DNA of 64,000 nucleotides from Chryseobacterium soldanellicola. GTDB taxonomy: Bacteria > Bacteroidota > Bacteroidia > Flavobacteriales > Weeksellaceae. The notes under the pieces were generated by a model, which saw only the letters and a program-made list of their open reading frames with translations, was not told where the DNA came from and did no database searches. Location: the NCBI RefSeq assembly GCF_900100115.1, contig NZ_FNKL01000002.1, positions 248,001-312,000 on the forward strand, written 5' to 3'. Below, one piece after another: positions 25,773-35,042 of the stretch. Both the position numbers and the translations under genes were made by a program. How positions within the stretch are numbered: position 1 is the stretch's first letter; every line of letters begins with the position of its first letter.

Positions 25773-27392
25773 TTAATTTGTTGTCTGTTGTTGCAATTGA
25801 GGTCCGCAATCGACAAGCTTTTTACCTTCTTCTGTATTACAATACTGATCAAAGTTTTTAATGTATTTTGCAGCAAGATCTTTTGCTTTTTCTTCCCATT
25901 CGGAAGCATTGTTATAAGTATTTCTAGGATCTAAAATACCTTCAGAAACATTTGGCAATTCTGTAGGAACCTCCAGATTCATGATAGGGATTCTTGTTTT
26001 TGGAGCATCCTCGATAGAACCGTCAATGATTGCATCAATAATTGCTCTTGTATCCTTTAAAGAAATTCTTTTTCCGGTACCGTTCCAACCTGTATTTACC
26101 AGATATGCTTTTGCTCCATGTTCTTTCATTTTTCCGATCAATGTTTTTGAGTACATTGTTGGGTGCAATGTTAAAAATGCTTCGCCAAATGCAGGTGAGA
26201 AAGATGGTTCAGGTTCAGTAATTCCTCTTTCAGTTCCGGCCAATTTTGAAGTATAACCGCAAAGGAAGTGATACTGAGCCTGGTTTTCATCCAAAACAGA
26301 AACCGGAGGCAATACTCCGAACGCATCAGCAGAAAGATAAACAATTTTGCTGGCGTGCCCTGCTTTTGAAGGCAAAACAATTTTATTGATATGATAAATA
26401 GGGTAAGAAACTCTCGTGTTTTCGGTGATGGATCCGTCAGTATAATCAGAAATTCCGTTGTTTACGACAACGTTTTCAAGAAGCGCATCTCTTTTAATCG
26501 CTCTGAAAATATCCGGCTCTTTTTCTGCGGAAAGGTCGATTACTTTCGCATAACAGCCACCTTCATAGTTGAATACACCGTTGTTATCCCAACCATGCTC
26601 ATCATCACCGATCAGATATCTTTTCGGATCAGCTGATAAAGTCGTTTTTCCTGTTCCGGAAAGTCCGAAGAAAAGAGCAACATCTCCTTCCTCACCTACG
26701 TTTGCAGAACAGTGCATGGATGCCATTCCTTTCAATGGAAGGTAATAATTCATCATTGCGAACATTCCCTTTTTCATTTCTCCACCGTACCAGGTTCCTC
26801 CGATGATCTGAAGCTTTTCAGTAAGGTTGAACATGACGAAGTTTTCAGAATTTAATCCCTGAGCTTCCCAGTTCGGGTTGGTCGTTTTAGAACCGTTGAT
26901 TACCGTGAAATCCGGCTCGCCGAAGTTTTCCAGCTCGTAATGAGAAGGACGGATAAACATATTAGTAACGAAATGCGCCTGCCATGCTACTTCAACGATA
27001 AATCTTACTTTTAGTCTTGTGTCTGTGTTTGTTCCACAAAAAGCATCTACAACATAAATTTTCTTAGAAGTTGAAAGTTGGTTCAACACTAATTCCTTAC
27101 AAGACTGGAAAATTTCCGGTGTCGTCGGCAAATTCACTTTACCGTCCCAGAAAATCGTATCTTTTGTAACATCATCCTGAACAATATACCTGTCTTTAGG
27201 TGAACGACCTGTGAAAATCCCTGTTTTTACTGATACTGCACCAGATTCCGTAAGCTCAGCTTTCTCAAAGCCTTGATTTTCAGGAGAAACTTCAGCCTGA
27301 TACAATTCTTCATAAGAAGGATTATAGACGACTTCGTAATTTCCTTTAATCCCTAATTTTTCTAAATCTTGGATGATTTTAGCGTGTTTCAT
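25773..27392 (-). CDS. pckA: Phosphoenolpyruvate carboxykinase (ATP)
   Basis: This 539-residue enzyme decarboxylates and phosphorylates oxaloacetate to phosphoenolpyruvate with ATP, a key step of gluconeogenesis. The P-loop [14 protein letters not shown] and the metal-binding GDDEHGWD are both intact. [12 protein letters not shown] and the C-terminal [20 protein letters not shown] also match the ATP-dependent family. Length is typical. It is monocistronic: a TAATTTTG -7 box lies 35 nt upstream and a terminator follows. Confidence 0.97.
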   Translation of the reverse strand: MKHAKIIQDLEKLGIKGNYEVVYNPSYEELYQAEVSPENQGFEKAELTESGAVSVKTGIFTGRSPKDRYIVQDDVTKDTIFWDGKVNLPTTPEIFQSCKELVLNQLSTSKKIYVVDAFCGTNTDTRLKVRFIVEVAWQAHFVTNMFIRPSHYELENFGEPDFTVINGSKTTNPNWEAQGLNSENFVMFNLTEKLQIIGGTWYGGEMKKGMFAMMNYYLPLKGMASMHCSANVGEEGDVALFFGLSGTGKTTLSADPKRYLIGDDEHGWDNNGVFNYEGGCYAKVIDLSAEKEPDIFRAIKRDALLENVVVNNGISDYTDGSITENTRVSYPIYHINKIVLPSKAGHASKIVYLSADAFGVLPPVSVLDENQAQYHFLCGYTSKLAGTERGITEPEPSFSPAFGEAFLTLHPTMYSKTLIGKMKEHGAKAYLVNTGWNGTGKRISLKDTRAIIDAIIDGSIEDAPKTRIPIMNLEVPTELPNVSEGILDPRNTYNNASEWEEKAKDLAAKYIKNFDQYCNTEEGKKLVDCGPQLQQQTTN

Positions 27393-27426
27393 TTTACTTA
27401 TATTTTCTATTTCTTTTTGGATTCAA

Positions 27427-27434
27427 CAAAATTA
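27427..27434 (-). promoter_or_regulatory. Promoter -7 box for pckA
   Basis: TAATTTTG on the minus strand fits TAnnTTTG, 35 nt before the ATG. The region is AT-rich and no clear -33 element is visible. Confidence 0.35.
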
Positions 27435-27521
27435 AATATTAATTAATTGTTAAAGGTGGTTAAATATAATGATATAAGTCAGAATGGCAAATAAAAAATA
27501 AGCCCTGTAATAATTTGAAAA

Positions 27522-28424
27522 TCAACGAATTATTCCAGGCCATTCAAAAATAGTGGTAAAACCTTTTCCCCAAAAATAGTCCTTAAAGCCATTAAATTTT
27601 GTACTCATTACAAAATCTCCGCCCCAGGCTCCCAAACTTTTTACGAAAACAGGACAGTCGGCAAAAAACCTATCTCTAACTGTAGAAATTTCAAGAAAAT
27701 CTGATATTTTTTGTTCATGAACTAACATTAGTTCGGAAAAATTTTCCAATTCATTACATAGTAAAATATTTCTTGTAAGATCCGAAAATTCATCGACCAA
27801 CTTTTGAGACTTCTTTTTTGACTTGTAAAAATTGATCCCTTCGCGACTGTCTTGCTTTTGATTTAAATGAATAAAAATCAACTCATTTTTAAAAGAAGGA
27901 TCGAAATTTACCCTTTCATATTTGATTTCAGGTTTGCTTTGAAAAAGAACGGCGGATTTTTCTTTTGCCACTGCAATATCGTAACCACTTCCTCCCAAGC
28001 TGATAGAATTTAAGTAAAAAGGATCAATTTCAGCCCATTCAGCAAGATTATTCATCAACGTAGAGCTGCTTCCCAACCCATAATCGGCAGGAAACTGAAG
28101 ATTTGTCTTTAAATGATAAGAAATTGTGCTTTTGAATTTGGTTTCAGAAAGACTCTGAACATTTTTTAAGGTTGTAAGGATAAATTCAGCACTTAAAGGA
28201 ATATTGGTTTCTAAAATCTGCCAGTTTTTGTAATCGATGACAGCTTTTAACCATAATTTATTCTGATGATAAGCTTCCCAGAAGACCAAAGACTTCTGAT
28301 CCGGCTTTTCATCAAAGAAAAACTCTTGTCCCAGCCTGGTTGGTACCGCTAAGACAAGAGCTCCGTCCATTGCGAAATATTCTGAAGTAAGCATCAGCTT
28401 TCCCGGTGAAAATATCTCGCCCAT
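27522..28424 (-). CDS. GYDIA-family GHMP kinase
   Basis: This 300-residue kinase of the GHMP fold has the N-terminal substrate block FSPGKLMLTSEYFAMDGALVL, an ATP-binding GLGSSSTLMNNLAEW and the family-defining GGSGYDIA. The C-terminal GHMP motif appears as SLGAWGGDFVMS. Relatives are conserved in Bacteroidetes and suspected to act on mevalonate-pathway intermediates, but the exact substrate is not established. It starts 15 nt after fabD and is probably co-transcribed with it, tying it loosely to lipid metabolism. Confidence 0.82.
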   Translation of the reverse strand: MGEIFSPGKLMLTSEYFAMDGALVLAVPTRLGQEFFFDEKPDQKSLVFWEAYHQNKLWLKAVIDYKNWQILETNIPLSAEFILTTLKNVQSLSETKFKSTISYHLKTNLQFPADYGLGSSSTLMNNLAEWAEIDPFYLNSISLGGSGYDIAVAKEKSAVLFQSKPEIKYERVNFDPSFKNELIFIHLNQKQDSREGINFYKSKKKSQKLVDEFSDLTRNILLCNELENFSELMLVHEQKISDFLEISTVRDRFFADCPVFVKSLGAWGGDFVMSTKFNGFKDYFWGKGFTTIFEWPGIIR

Positions 28425-28439
28425 GATTTTTTTATTAGA

Positions 28440-29315
28440 TTAAATTGCAGAAGCAGCGTCTACAGAATTATCAATTTTCTTGATCAATCCCTGAAGCGTT
28501 TTTCCGGGTCCGACTTCAATGAAGTTCGTCGCACCATCTTTAATCATATTTTGAACTGACTGTGTCCATTTTACAGGACCTGTCAATTGTGCAATCAAAT
28601 TTTGTTTGATCTCGTCAGGGTTTGTAACCGCTGTCGTTGTGATGTTCTGATAAACAGGAATTGTTGCATTTCTGAATTTTGTCTGCTCGATCGCTGCTGC
28701 CAGTCTCTCTTGTGCCGGCTGCATCAGTGGCGAGTGAAATGCCCCGTTTACAGGCAATAATAAAGCTCTTTTTGCTCCTGCCTCTTTTAATTTTACACAA
28801 GCTTCTTCAACAGCTGCCGTTTCTCCGGAAATTACCAATTGCCCGGGACAGTTGTAATTTGCAGGAACTACAATTCCGCTGATTTGTGCGCAGATTTCTT
28901 CAACCTTAGCATCTTCCAATCCTAAAATTGCTGCCATTGAGCTTGGATTGGCGTTGCAGGCATCCTGCATTGCTTTTGCTCTTTCAGAAACTAATTTCAG
29001 ACCGTCGTCAAAAGATAAAACCCCGTTGGCAACCAGTGCCGAAAATTCCCCTAAAGAATGTCCTGCCACCATCTCGGCTCCAAGACCGTTTACTGCTTTC
29101 AACGCAGCTACTGAATGTATAAAAATAGAAGGTTGGGTAACCTCCGTTTTCTTAAGATCTTCATCTGTTCCATTAAACATAATAGAAAGGATGTCAAACC
29201 CTAAAATTTCGTTGGCAGATTCCATCAGATCTTTTATGTCTTTTCTAGAATCGTACAATTCTTTTCCCATTCCTACGAACTGAGAACCCTGCCCAGGAAA
29301 TACAAGTGCTTTCAT
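28440..29315 (-). CDS. fabD: Malonyl-CoA:ACP transacylase
   Basis: This 291-residue cytosolic enzyme loads malonyl groups onto acyl carrier protein for fatty-acid synthesis. GQGSQFVGMG near the N-terminus, the nucleophile Ser87 in GHSLGEFSAL and His194 in GAFHSPLM are all present. The ending EVGPGKTLQGLIKKID is typical of FabD. A TATATTTG -7 box lies 21 nt upstream. It is the first gene of a two-gene unit with the GHMP kinase. Confidence 0.95.
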   Translation of the reverse strand: MKALVFPGQGSQFVGMGKELYDSRKDIKDLMESANEILGFDILSIMFNGTDEDLKKTEVTQPSIFIHSVAALKAVNGLGAEMVAGHSLGEFSALVANGVLSFDDGLKLVSERAKAMQDACNANPSSMAAILGLEDAKVEEICAQISGIVVPANYNCPGQLVISGETAAVEEACVKLKEAGAKRALLLPVNGAFHSPLMQPAQERLAAAIEQTKFRNATIPVYQNITTTAVTNPDEIKQNLIAQLTGPVKWTQSVQNMIKDGATNFIEVGPGKTLQGLIKKIDNSVDAASAI

Positions 29316-29335
29316 GTATAATTTAAAATATTATG

Positions 29336-29343
29336 CAAATATA
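29336..29343 (-). promoter_or_regulatory. Promoter -7 box for fabD
   Basis: TATATTTG on the minus strand matches TAnnTTTG, 21 nt before the fabD ATG. A TTG lies upstream but at a shorter spacing than usual. Confidence 0.45.
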
Positions 29344-29384
29344 AATATAATGTTAACAATTTTCTTTAAACTGATCCAAATCAT

Positions 29385-31325
29385 TTATGGAACCAGTCTA
29401 ATTACACGATAACCGGCATTTACATAAGCTCCGTTTGCTTTAGATTTTACAAACTCAAATTTTGTTGCCAACTGAGTCTGAACTTTATTCATTTGCTTGA
29501 AAATTTCTCCTTTTTTATTTTCTCTCGTCAACATATCATTCACGACATCAAAACCTACGATGGCATATCTAGGCGGAGTTTTACAATATTTGCTTTTATA
29601 GGCTGCCAGAATTTCTTTTTCAAAGCTTCCATCAGTATTGATTTTTCTATCCATCAGATAAACCAGGTTTGCCTGACTTAAATCGTCCACTTTTTTCTCA
29701 AAAACCGGCGAATAATACATGCTGAAAGCTTTAACTCCCTGAACTTCTTTAGACAAAGCAATTACTTTATTAGCAAAAGCATCGCCCAAAGCATCATTAT
29801 CATTCGCCAAAACAGCAATCACTGGAGCAGATTGTCCCGTCATCATGTTTTGATCAAGCTGAATATCTGCGGGAGAATTTACAATCATTACATTCGGATT
29901 TTTAACCGCTTTTTCTAAACCGGCTTTGATGTAATTGGCATTGTCTTTTTTAGCATCTGCAACTATATAAATTTTTTGGTCCGAATAAACTGCTTTTACT
30001 TCCTCAACGATTTTATCAGCATAAGTCTGATCATTGGTTTCGACAATAATCAGGTTGCTGTAATTATATAACTCCGGAGAGTTGGCAAATGGAGCAACAA
30101 TCGGAATTTTTTGATTTTTAGTAAAATCTAAAACGTCGATCACGTTGGATTTAAAGAATGGCCCGATAATCAAATCTGTATTATCAGGATTTATTTGTGT
30201 CAGTGAATTTCGGAATGAAGCTTCATTTCCTGAATCCACGATTTTTATATCTAATTTTTGCCCGTTTCTGGCGTTTCTTTCAATGGCTAATTTTGCTCCG
30301 GTTAAGAAATCCATTGCCATTGTTCTGTACTGTGTTTCGTTGGTGCTGTATCCGAAAGGAAGCATTAATACAACGCTCAATGCATCACCGCTTTTCTTGA
30401 TGTAAGCAGGATCGAGCTTTCTGATCTTTAAAACCATTCCGGATTTTAATCCGTGGGATAATTCCGGGTTAAGAGCAATCAATTCATCAATTGAAACACC
30501 AAATTTATTCACAATAGAGAAAACCGTATCGCCTTGCTGAACGGTATAAGTTACATAATCATCAGCCGCAGCCGTATTTGCATTAGATGATGATCTTTCG
30601 TTTCCGGAATCTACTTTTGCTTTTGTATTATTTGTTTCTTCAGGAACTACAGGAGAAGATTGTGCACTGTCGGCTTTTTTTATTTTAATCGATTCACCAG
30701 GTTTTAAGCCTTTATCTTCCAATCCTGGGTTTAAAGCAAAAAGCTCTTCTTTGGTGATGTTAAATTGTTTCGAAATTCTATAATAATTATCCTTCGCCTG
30801 AACAACATATAATATATTACTGTTGGCCGGAACATTTGAGGTATCAACAACAGAAACCGTTTCAGAAGGTTTTACAGATGTAGAAGTTGCAGCTGCCTCA
30901 CCACCATATTTCTTAATGCTGTCAAGAGGCAATATAATCTCGTCACCTATTTTCATATGGGCATCCAGATCAGGATTTAATTTTCTCAGATCAGTTTCAG
31001 AAATGCGGTATTGTTTTGTAATCCCGTAAATGGTCTGTTTTGGCTGTAAAATAATTTTACCTAATTGAGAGCTGTTTGTTTTTGAAGCAACAGCTTTTGA
31101 AGCTGAAGCAGTGACAGTTTTTTCATTTTTAACTGTTACAACGTCTCCGATTGCCAATTTGCCGTCTTTAAACTTTGGATTCAGTTTAATTAATTCATCT
31201 ACAGTTATCCCGTACTTTTTAGCAATATTGTAAGGAGTATCTCCTTTTACAACAGTGTGCGATTTCTGGGCAGATACACCCAAAACCATACATAAACCGG
31301 ATAGAATAAAAAACCTCTTTATCAT
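29385..31325 (-). CDS. LysM-repeat protein with periplasmic-binding-fold domain
   Basis: This 646-residue exported protein has a signal peptide ending VSAQ. Four LysM peptidoglycan-binding modules follow (starting near residues 23, 93, 171 and 257), each with the pattern G/K-D-x-x-x-x-I...L-x-x-LNP. From about residue 315 comes a type 1 periplasmic-binding-protein fold (VVLMLPFG, LAIERNARNGQKLDIKIVD, DLIIGPFFKSNVIDVLDFT, YAIVGFDVVNDML), like the substrate-binding part of amino-acid ABC systems or the LpoA fold. No permease is nearby, so a cell-wall rather than import role is more likely (inference). A TATTTTTG box lies 19 nt upstream. Confidence 0.82.
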   Translation of the reverse strand: MIKRFFILSGLCMVLGVSAQKSHTVVKGDTPYNIAKKYGITVDELIKLNPKFKDGKLAIGDVVTVKNEKTVTASASKAVASKTNSSQLGKIILQPKQTIYGITKQYRISETDLRKLNPDLDAHMKIGDEIILPLDSIKKYGGEAAATSTSVKPSETVSVVDTSNVPANSNILYVVQAKDNYYRISKQFNITKEELFALNPGLEDKGLKPGESIKIKKADSAQSSPVVPEETNNTKAKVDSGNERSSSNANTAAADDYVTYTVQQGDTVFSIVNKFGVSIDELIALNPELSHGLKSGMVLKIRKLDPAYIKKSGDALSVVLMLPFGYSTNETQYRTMAMDFLTGAKLAIERNARNGQKLDIKIVDSGNEASFRNSLTQINPDNTDLIIGPFFKSNVIDVLDFTKNQKIPIVAPFANSPELYNYSNLIIVETNDQTYADKIVEEVKAVYSDQKIYIVADAKKDNANYIKAGLEKAVKNPNVMIVNSPADIQLDQNMMTGQSAPVIAVLANDNDALGDAFANKVIALSKEVQGVKAFSMYYSPVFEKKVDDLSQANLVYLMDRKINTDGSFEKEILAAYKSKYCKTPPRYAIVGFDVVNDMLTRENKKGEIFKQMNKVQTQLATKFEFVKSKANGAYVNAGYRVIRLVP

Positions 31326-31344
31326 AGTAGATACTTATAATTTA

Positions 31345-31352
31345 CAAAAATA
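31345..31352 (-). promoter_or_regulatory. Promoter -7 box for the LysM protein gene
   Basis: TATTTTTG on the minus strand fits TAnnTTTG, located between the bshC stop and the LysM gene start. No clear -33 element was seen. Confidence 0.35.
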
Positions 31353-31363
31353 CTCCTTTAAAA

Positions 31364-32950
31364 TTAAATGGCAACAATTATTAATTTTGACGCTCTAATT
31401 TCCATTTCTTCTAAACAAGTTTCGAGCCATGTATATCCATAATCTGCGAAAAATACACTGAAATTATAAACCCTTTCCTGCCAATTCTTAGAAGGATGTA
31501 CATCCAAAAACAGATTTTCTAGTCTTTCTAACATTTCGGCCTGTTTTATCTTTTCTGCATGAAGAAGACGCTTTTTCATTCTTTTAAAAGATTTCAGCTG
31601 GCGTACTTCTTCGGCTTTCACCATATTCCCGAAAGACTTTTCAGTGGTTTCGGCGAATGATTTTAATTCAGAAAAGTTATTTATTAAAAGATTTTCTTTT
31701 TCTTCGAGCAATTTTAGAATTTCATTATTATCTAAAATTTTAGCATTTGAAATTGTTGTGAAATTTTTAAAAAAATCTTCAATTCTTACATCCAGCTTTT
31801 CAATTTTACCTAAAGTCTTTTCCTTTAAAAATAGCATTGAATTTCTTGGAATCAAAATCGGAAAAGGAATATTGATTTTGTTGAAATAATCTTTCAGTTC
31901 CAGCCAGTACATGATTTCGGCATTTCCTCCGATGTATGCCAGATTCGGCAACACTTTTTCCTGAAAAACAGGTCTCATTAAAGCATTCGGGCTGAATTTT
32001 TCGGGGTAATTTTCCAGCTCGTTTAAAATTTCCTCTTCTGTGAACCGGATATTTTTATCTACAATGATATATTTTTTCCCGTCAAACTCAATTCTGTCTC
32101 TTGTTTCAGTCAGATAAAACAGATTAATTTCGCGCGGATTTACCTGAACTTTCCCATATTTTTCCGTTAAAAAATCTACTTTTTCTTTTGAAGTTTTTTC
32201 TAGGCTGAAATGTAAAAGCTCATCTTTAAATATATCTTTGATCTGATTTTTCAGCTCTTTTGAATCTCCGTCGAGAATTAGCAATCCAAATTCCGAGAAA
32301 AGTCGATTGACTAAAGTTTTAATGGCTTCCGTTAATGTATTTCCGACTTTGTAGGCTTCTTTTATCATTAAAATCAATTCTGTTCCGAAAATAGAATCTT
32401 TAAATTCCTTTTCAAATTCAGAAATGAAAAATGTATCGCTGATTTTTATTCTCCCAACCGGTCCGCCGGATTTTTCGTTGATCTCGTAATAATTATTCTC
32501 TGTTTTAAAATGGTTGATTTCGGCAAAATCGTGATCTTCCGAAGCCATCCAATACACAGGAACAAAATTAAAATCCGGGAAATTCTGCTTTAAATCTGTA
32601 CACGTTTTGACCGTCTGCAGAATTTTATAGACAAAAAAAGCAGGTCCCGAAAACAGATTCAACTGATGGCCTGTCGTAATCGTGAAAGTGTTGGGTTGTT
32701 TTAAGTTTTCTATATTTTCCTTTTGCTTTGAAGAAAGCGTTAATGCAGAAAGCTGTTGCTCAAAAACATGAGACAAAATTTCTCTTTGCTCTTGTGTGAA
32801 AGAGTTTTGCTTTACATGGATTTGTTTTTTAAAATTGTCAAAAGAAAACGTATTTTCTTCAAAACCCTCAATTTTCTGATGTAAAAAATCTTTTACAAGC
32901 TGAGGAATGCTTTCTATATCTTGAAATGATATTTTGTTAATTGTTTTCAA
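31364..32950 (-). CDS. bshC: Bacillithiol biosynthesis cysteine-adding enzyme BshC
   Basis: This 528-residue cytosolic protein catalyses the last step of bacillithiol synthesis, adding cysteine to glucosaminyl-malate. The block TITTGHQLNLFSGPAFFVYK and the following VYWMASEDHDFAEINHF are the hallmark BshC sequences. A long coiled-coil segment near residues 395-480 (EILKLLEEKENLLINNFSEL onward) is also characteristic. It follows the porin gene by 13 nt. No bshA or bshB is present in the window. Confidence 0.93.
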   Translation of the reverse strand: MKTINKISFQDIESIPQLVKDFLHQKIEGFEENTFSFDNFKKQIHVKQNSFTQEQREILSHVFEQQLSALTLSSKQKENIENLKQPNTFTITTGHQLNLFSGPAFFVYKILQTVKTCTDLKQNFPDFNFVPVYWMASEDHDFAEINHFKTENNYYEINEKSGGPVGRIKISDTFFISEFEKEFKDSIFGTELILMIKEAYKVGNTLTEAIKTLVNRLFSEFGLLILDGDSKELKNQIKDIFKDELLHFSLEKTSKEKVDFLTEKYGKVQVNPREINLFYLTETRDRIEFDGKKYIIVDKNIRFTEEEILNELENYPEKFSPNALMRPVFQEKVLPNLAYIGGNAEIMYWLELKDYFNKINIPFPILIPRNSMLFLKEKTLGKIEKLDVRIEDFFKNFTTISNAKILDNNEILKLLEEKENLLINNFSELKSFAETTEKSFGNMVKAEEVRQLKSFKRMKKRLLHAEKIKQAEMLERLENLFLDVHPSKNWQERVYNFSVFFADYGYTWLETCLEEMEIRASKLIIVAI

Positions 32951-32963
32951 CTTTAATTAAGTT

Positions 32964-34901
32964 TTAGTTGAGTAAATACCACACAATTCCAATGTTTAAT
33001 CTGAAATCATACACCGGATAATGTGGCGCTGCGTACGCTTTATTGCTTGAAAGAACAGTCGCAATTTGTTGGCCTTCAATAAAAAAGAACATTTTTTTAA
33101 CTTTCATATTAAAATAAACATCCACGATCGGCTGCCCACCGATGGAAAATGAGTTTGCATTAGGCAAAATATATTCGTTAAGAATCGGGAAATAATCTCT
33201 CGACGCAAATTTTGAGAAATAATATACTTTTATACCCGCCTGAATTTCTGCTGCTTTTTTAAATGCTTTCGACTGATAGAAAATATTTGCCCTACCGATT
33301 AAACTCGGCATTGGATACAATTCTTTGTTCGTCAAAGCATTCTGAAACTGTAATCTTGTATTTAAATGAAAATTTCCGTAATTGAAAGTGGCGTCACCTC
33401 CGATTTGAGAAATATTTAATGAGCCGGCGCTTTGTTTTGGCATTCCGTTCATATCAAAATAAGTATAATTATCAATCCTGAAATAGTTGGCAAATAACTC
33501 TGTCTGGAACCATTTTAGGTTGATATTTCCTCCAATTTCAGTTATTGACTGATTTTTTGCATCCTGAAGGTAATAATTGTAATTATTATAAACAGAAGTA
33601 TTTAAAAGATAATTAAATGAAGGATAAGCACTTTGGAAATTGACTTTAGCATTGACAAAATAATCCTTAATCGGTTCAAACTTAATATTATTCGTTGTTC
33701 TTAAATAACTTCCGAATTGGCTTCCGTTTGAAAATTCTAAAAATGAATTTAACTGAATTTTATCCAGAAGCTTTACCTGCAGATTTCCTACCGCGCCGAT
33801 TCTGTTTTCTTTTATCTCACCGGGAACGGTAAGATTTGGCAGTACAATTTCATCGGCCGTTAATTTTAACATCTGGTAACGGACTCCCGCATCAAGCTTG
33901 AATTTTTCATTATCCCAGACCAAGCTTACCGTATTACTGAAATTATCTGAATATTTTTTTGTGTTTAACGGAAAATTAGCCACAATTTCGGCTTGTGTAT
34001 TGTACCAATAAGGTTCTAAAGTATTTTGCTGATAAAAATATTTATTTCCCTGATGAGAAATCGTATGCCTTATTTTAAATGGAAACTTATCTGAATTAAA
34101 GGGCGCAAACTGATGGGTCAAATAATATCTTCTGTAGGAAAACTGAGAGCTTGTTCCCGCCAGATTTACCTGGGCGTTGGTTCTGTTTCTGAACTCACTG
34201 TCTCCGTTTTGGAAAAGATCATCTTCTACGATTCCCCCGTTTTCCTGATTATTGACATTTTGATGTAAATAGTGGGCAAACAATTCATAGTTGCCACTTT
34301 TGGAAATATAATGACCGGAAAATAAGGTATTATTATTTGCTGCTAATGAATTCCTGTAAAGCCCCTGAGAACGAAGCCCCATATATTCCAGCGCAAAATT
34401 GAATCTCTTCCCGATATTTTGGGTATAGGTAGATTTTAAAGCGGCTCCATTCTTCATGGAGTTATGATAAACGAATGTCGCAGTGGGCGTTTTAACATCA
34501 TAATAAACGATGTCATTAATTCCAAGTATTCCGTACGATTTATTGGCCGGTAACAAAGACAGATTTTCTTCAGGATTGACTTCATAAGACAAAGGATTAA
34601 ATCCGGCTCCGACATTGGCAAACTGTATCCTCCCAAAATTATCTTTGTTGTTGTACTGAGAGAAAATATACGTTTTGTCGTGCGTTAAAACGGTATCAAA
34701 CGGTTTTTTTTCAGCATACTGTTTCTGAAATTGATAATCTTTGATGGTAGGCTTAAATATTTTTAAAGAATCTTTTTTCCCGGAATCGATGACCAATGTA
34801 TCTTCCAGCTTTTTAGGAAGCTTATTAGAATCTGTTTTATTAACGACTTGCGCCTTAGCAATAAACCCGAAAAAGATTATTATTGAAAGTATATACTTCA
34901 T
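32964..34901 (-). CDS. Putative outer-membrane porin, Porin_10-like
   Basis: The ATG at 34901 opens with a signal peptide (MKYILSIIIFFGFIAKAQ) and gives 645 residues; the longer frame begins at a TTG. The mature protein is a beta-barrel with alternating aromatic strands (YELFAHYLHQNVNN, FSYRRYYLTHQFAPFNSDKF) and ends FRLNIGIVWYLLN, an outer-membrane beta signal. It matches the putative porins of Bacteroidetes, whose substrates are unknown. It lies 13 nt before bshC. Confidence 0.82.
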   Translation of the reverse strand: MKYILSIIIFFGFIAKAQVVNKTDSNKLPKKLEDTLVIDSGKKDSLKIFKPTIKDYQFQKQYAEKKPFDTVLTHDKTYIFSQYNNKDNFGRIQFANVGAGFNPLSYEVNPEENLSLLPANKSYGILGINDIVYYDVKTPTATFVYHNSMKNGAALKSTYTQNIGKRFNFALEYMGLRSQGLYRNSLAANNNTLFSGHYISKSGNYELFAHYLHQNVNNQENGGIVEDDLFQNGDSEFRNRTNAQVNLAGTSSQFSYRRYYLTHQFAPFNSDKFPFKIRHTISHQGNKYFYQQNTLEPYWYNTQAEIVANFPLNTKKYSDNFSNTVSLVWDNEKFKLDAGVRYQMLKLTADEIVLPNLTVPGEIKENRIGAVGNLQVKLLDKIQLNSFLEFSNGSQFGSYLRTTNNIKFEPIKDYFVNAKVNFQSAYPSFNYLLNTSVYNNYNYYLQDAKNQSITEIGGNINLKWFQTELFANYFRIDNYTYFDMNGMPKQSAGSLNISQIGGDATFNYGNFHLNTRLQFQNALTNKELYPMPSLIGRANIFYQSKAFKKAAEIQAGIKVYYFSKFASRDYFPILNEYILPNANSFSIGGQPIVDVYFNMKVKKMFFFIEGQQIATVLSSNKAYAAPHYPVYDFRLNIGIVWYLLN

Positions 34902-34968
34902 GCGTTCATTTATATTATCCAAAAACTCATCCGGAACCTTAATAATTCCCTCATCAAATTTTGTACAG

Positions 34969-34976
34969 CAAAAATA
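34969..34976 (-). promoter_or_regulatory. Promoter -7 box for the porin-bshC unit
   Basis: TATTTTTG on the minus strand matches TAnnTTTG. It lies just past the terminator of the upstream SusC/SusD pair and about 68 nt before the porin start. Confidence 0.4.
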
Positions 34977-34994
34977 AGAAATAAAAGGAAATAA

Positions 34995-35020
34995 AAAACC
35001 CTGCTTTGAGGCAGGGTTTT
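34995..35020 (-). terminator. Intrinsic terminator after the second SusC/SusD pair
   Basis: AAAACCCTGC pairs perfectly with GCAGGGTTTT around a 6-nt loop, with T-rich sequence following on the minus strand. It is 22 nt beyond the SusD stop. Confidence 0.9.
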
Positions 35021-35042
35021 ATTATTGTAAGTTATTGTTTGA

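Noticed and set aside
25445..25861. Two short frames starting MLSGVEAS on opposite strands
   Set aside because: Both arise from the arms of the 29-bp inverted repeat; the identical starts are explained by the repeat and not by genes.
34902..34922. TTG start seven codons upstream in the porin gene
   Set aside because: The ATG at 34901 begins directly at a standard signal peptide.
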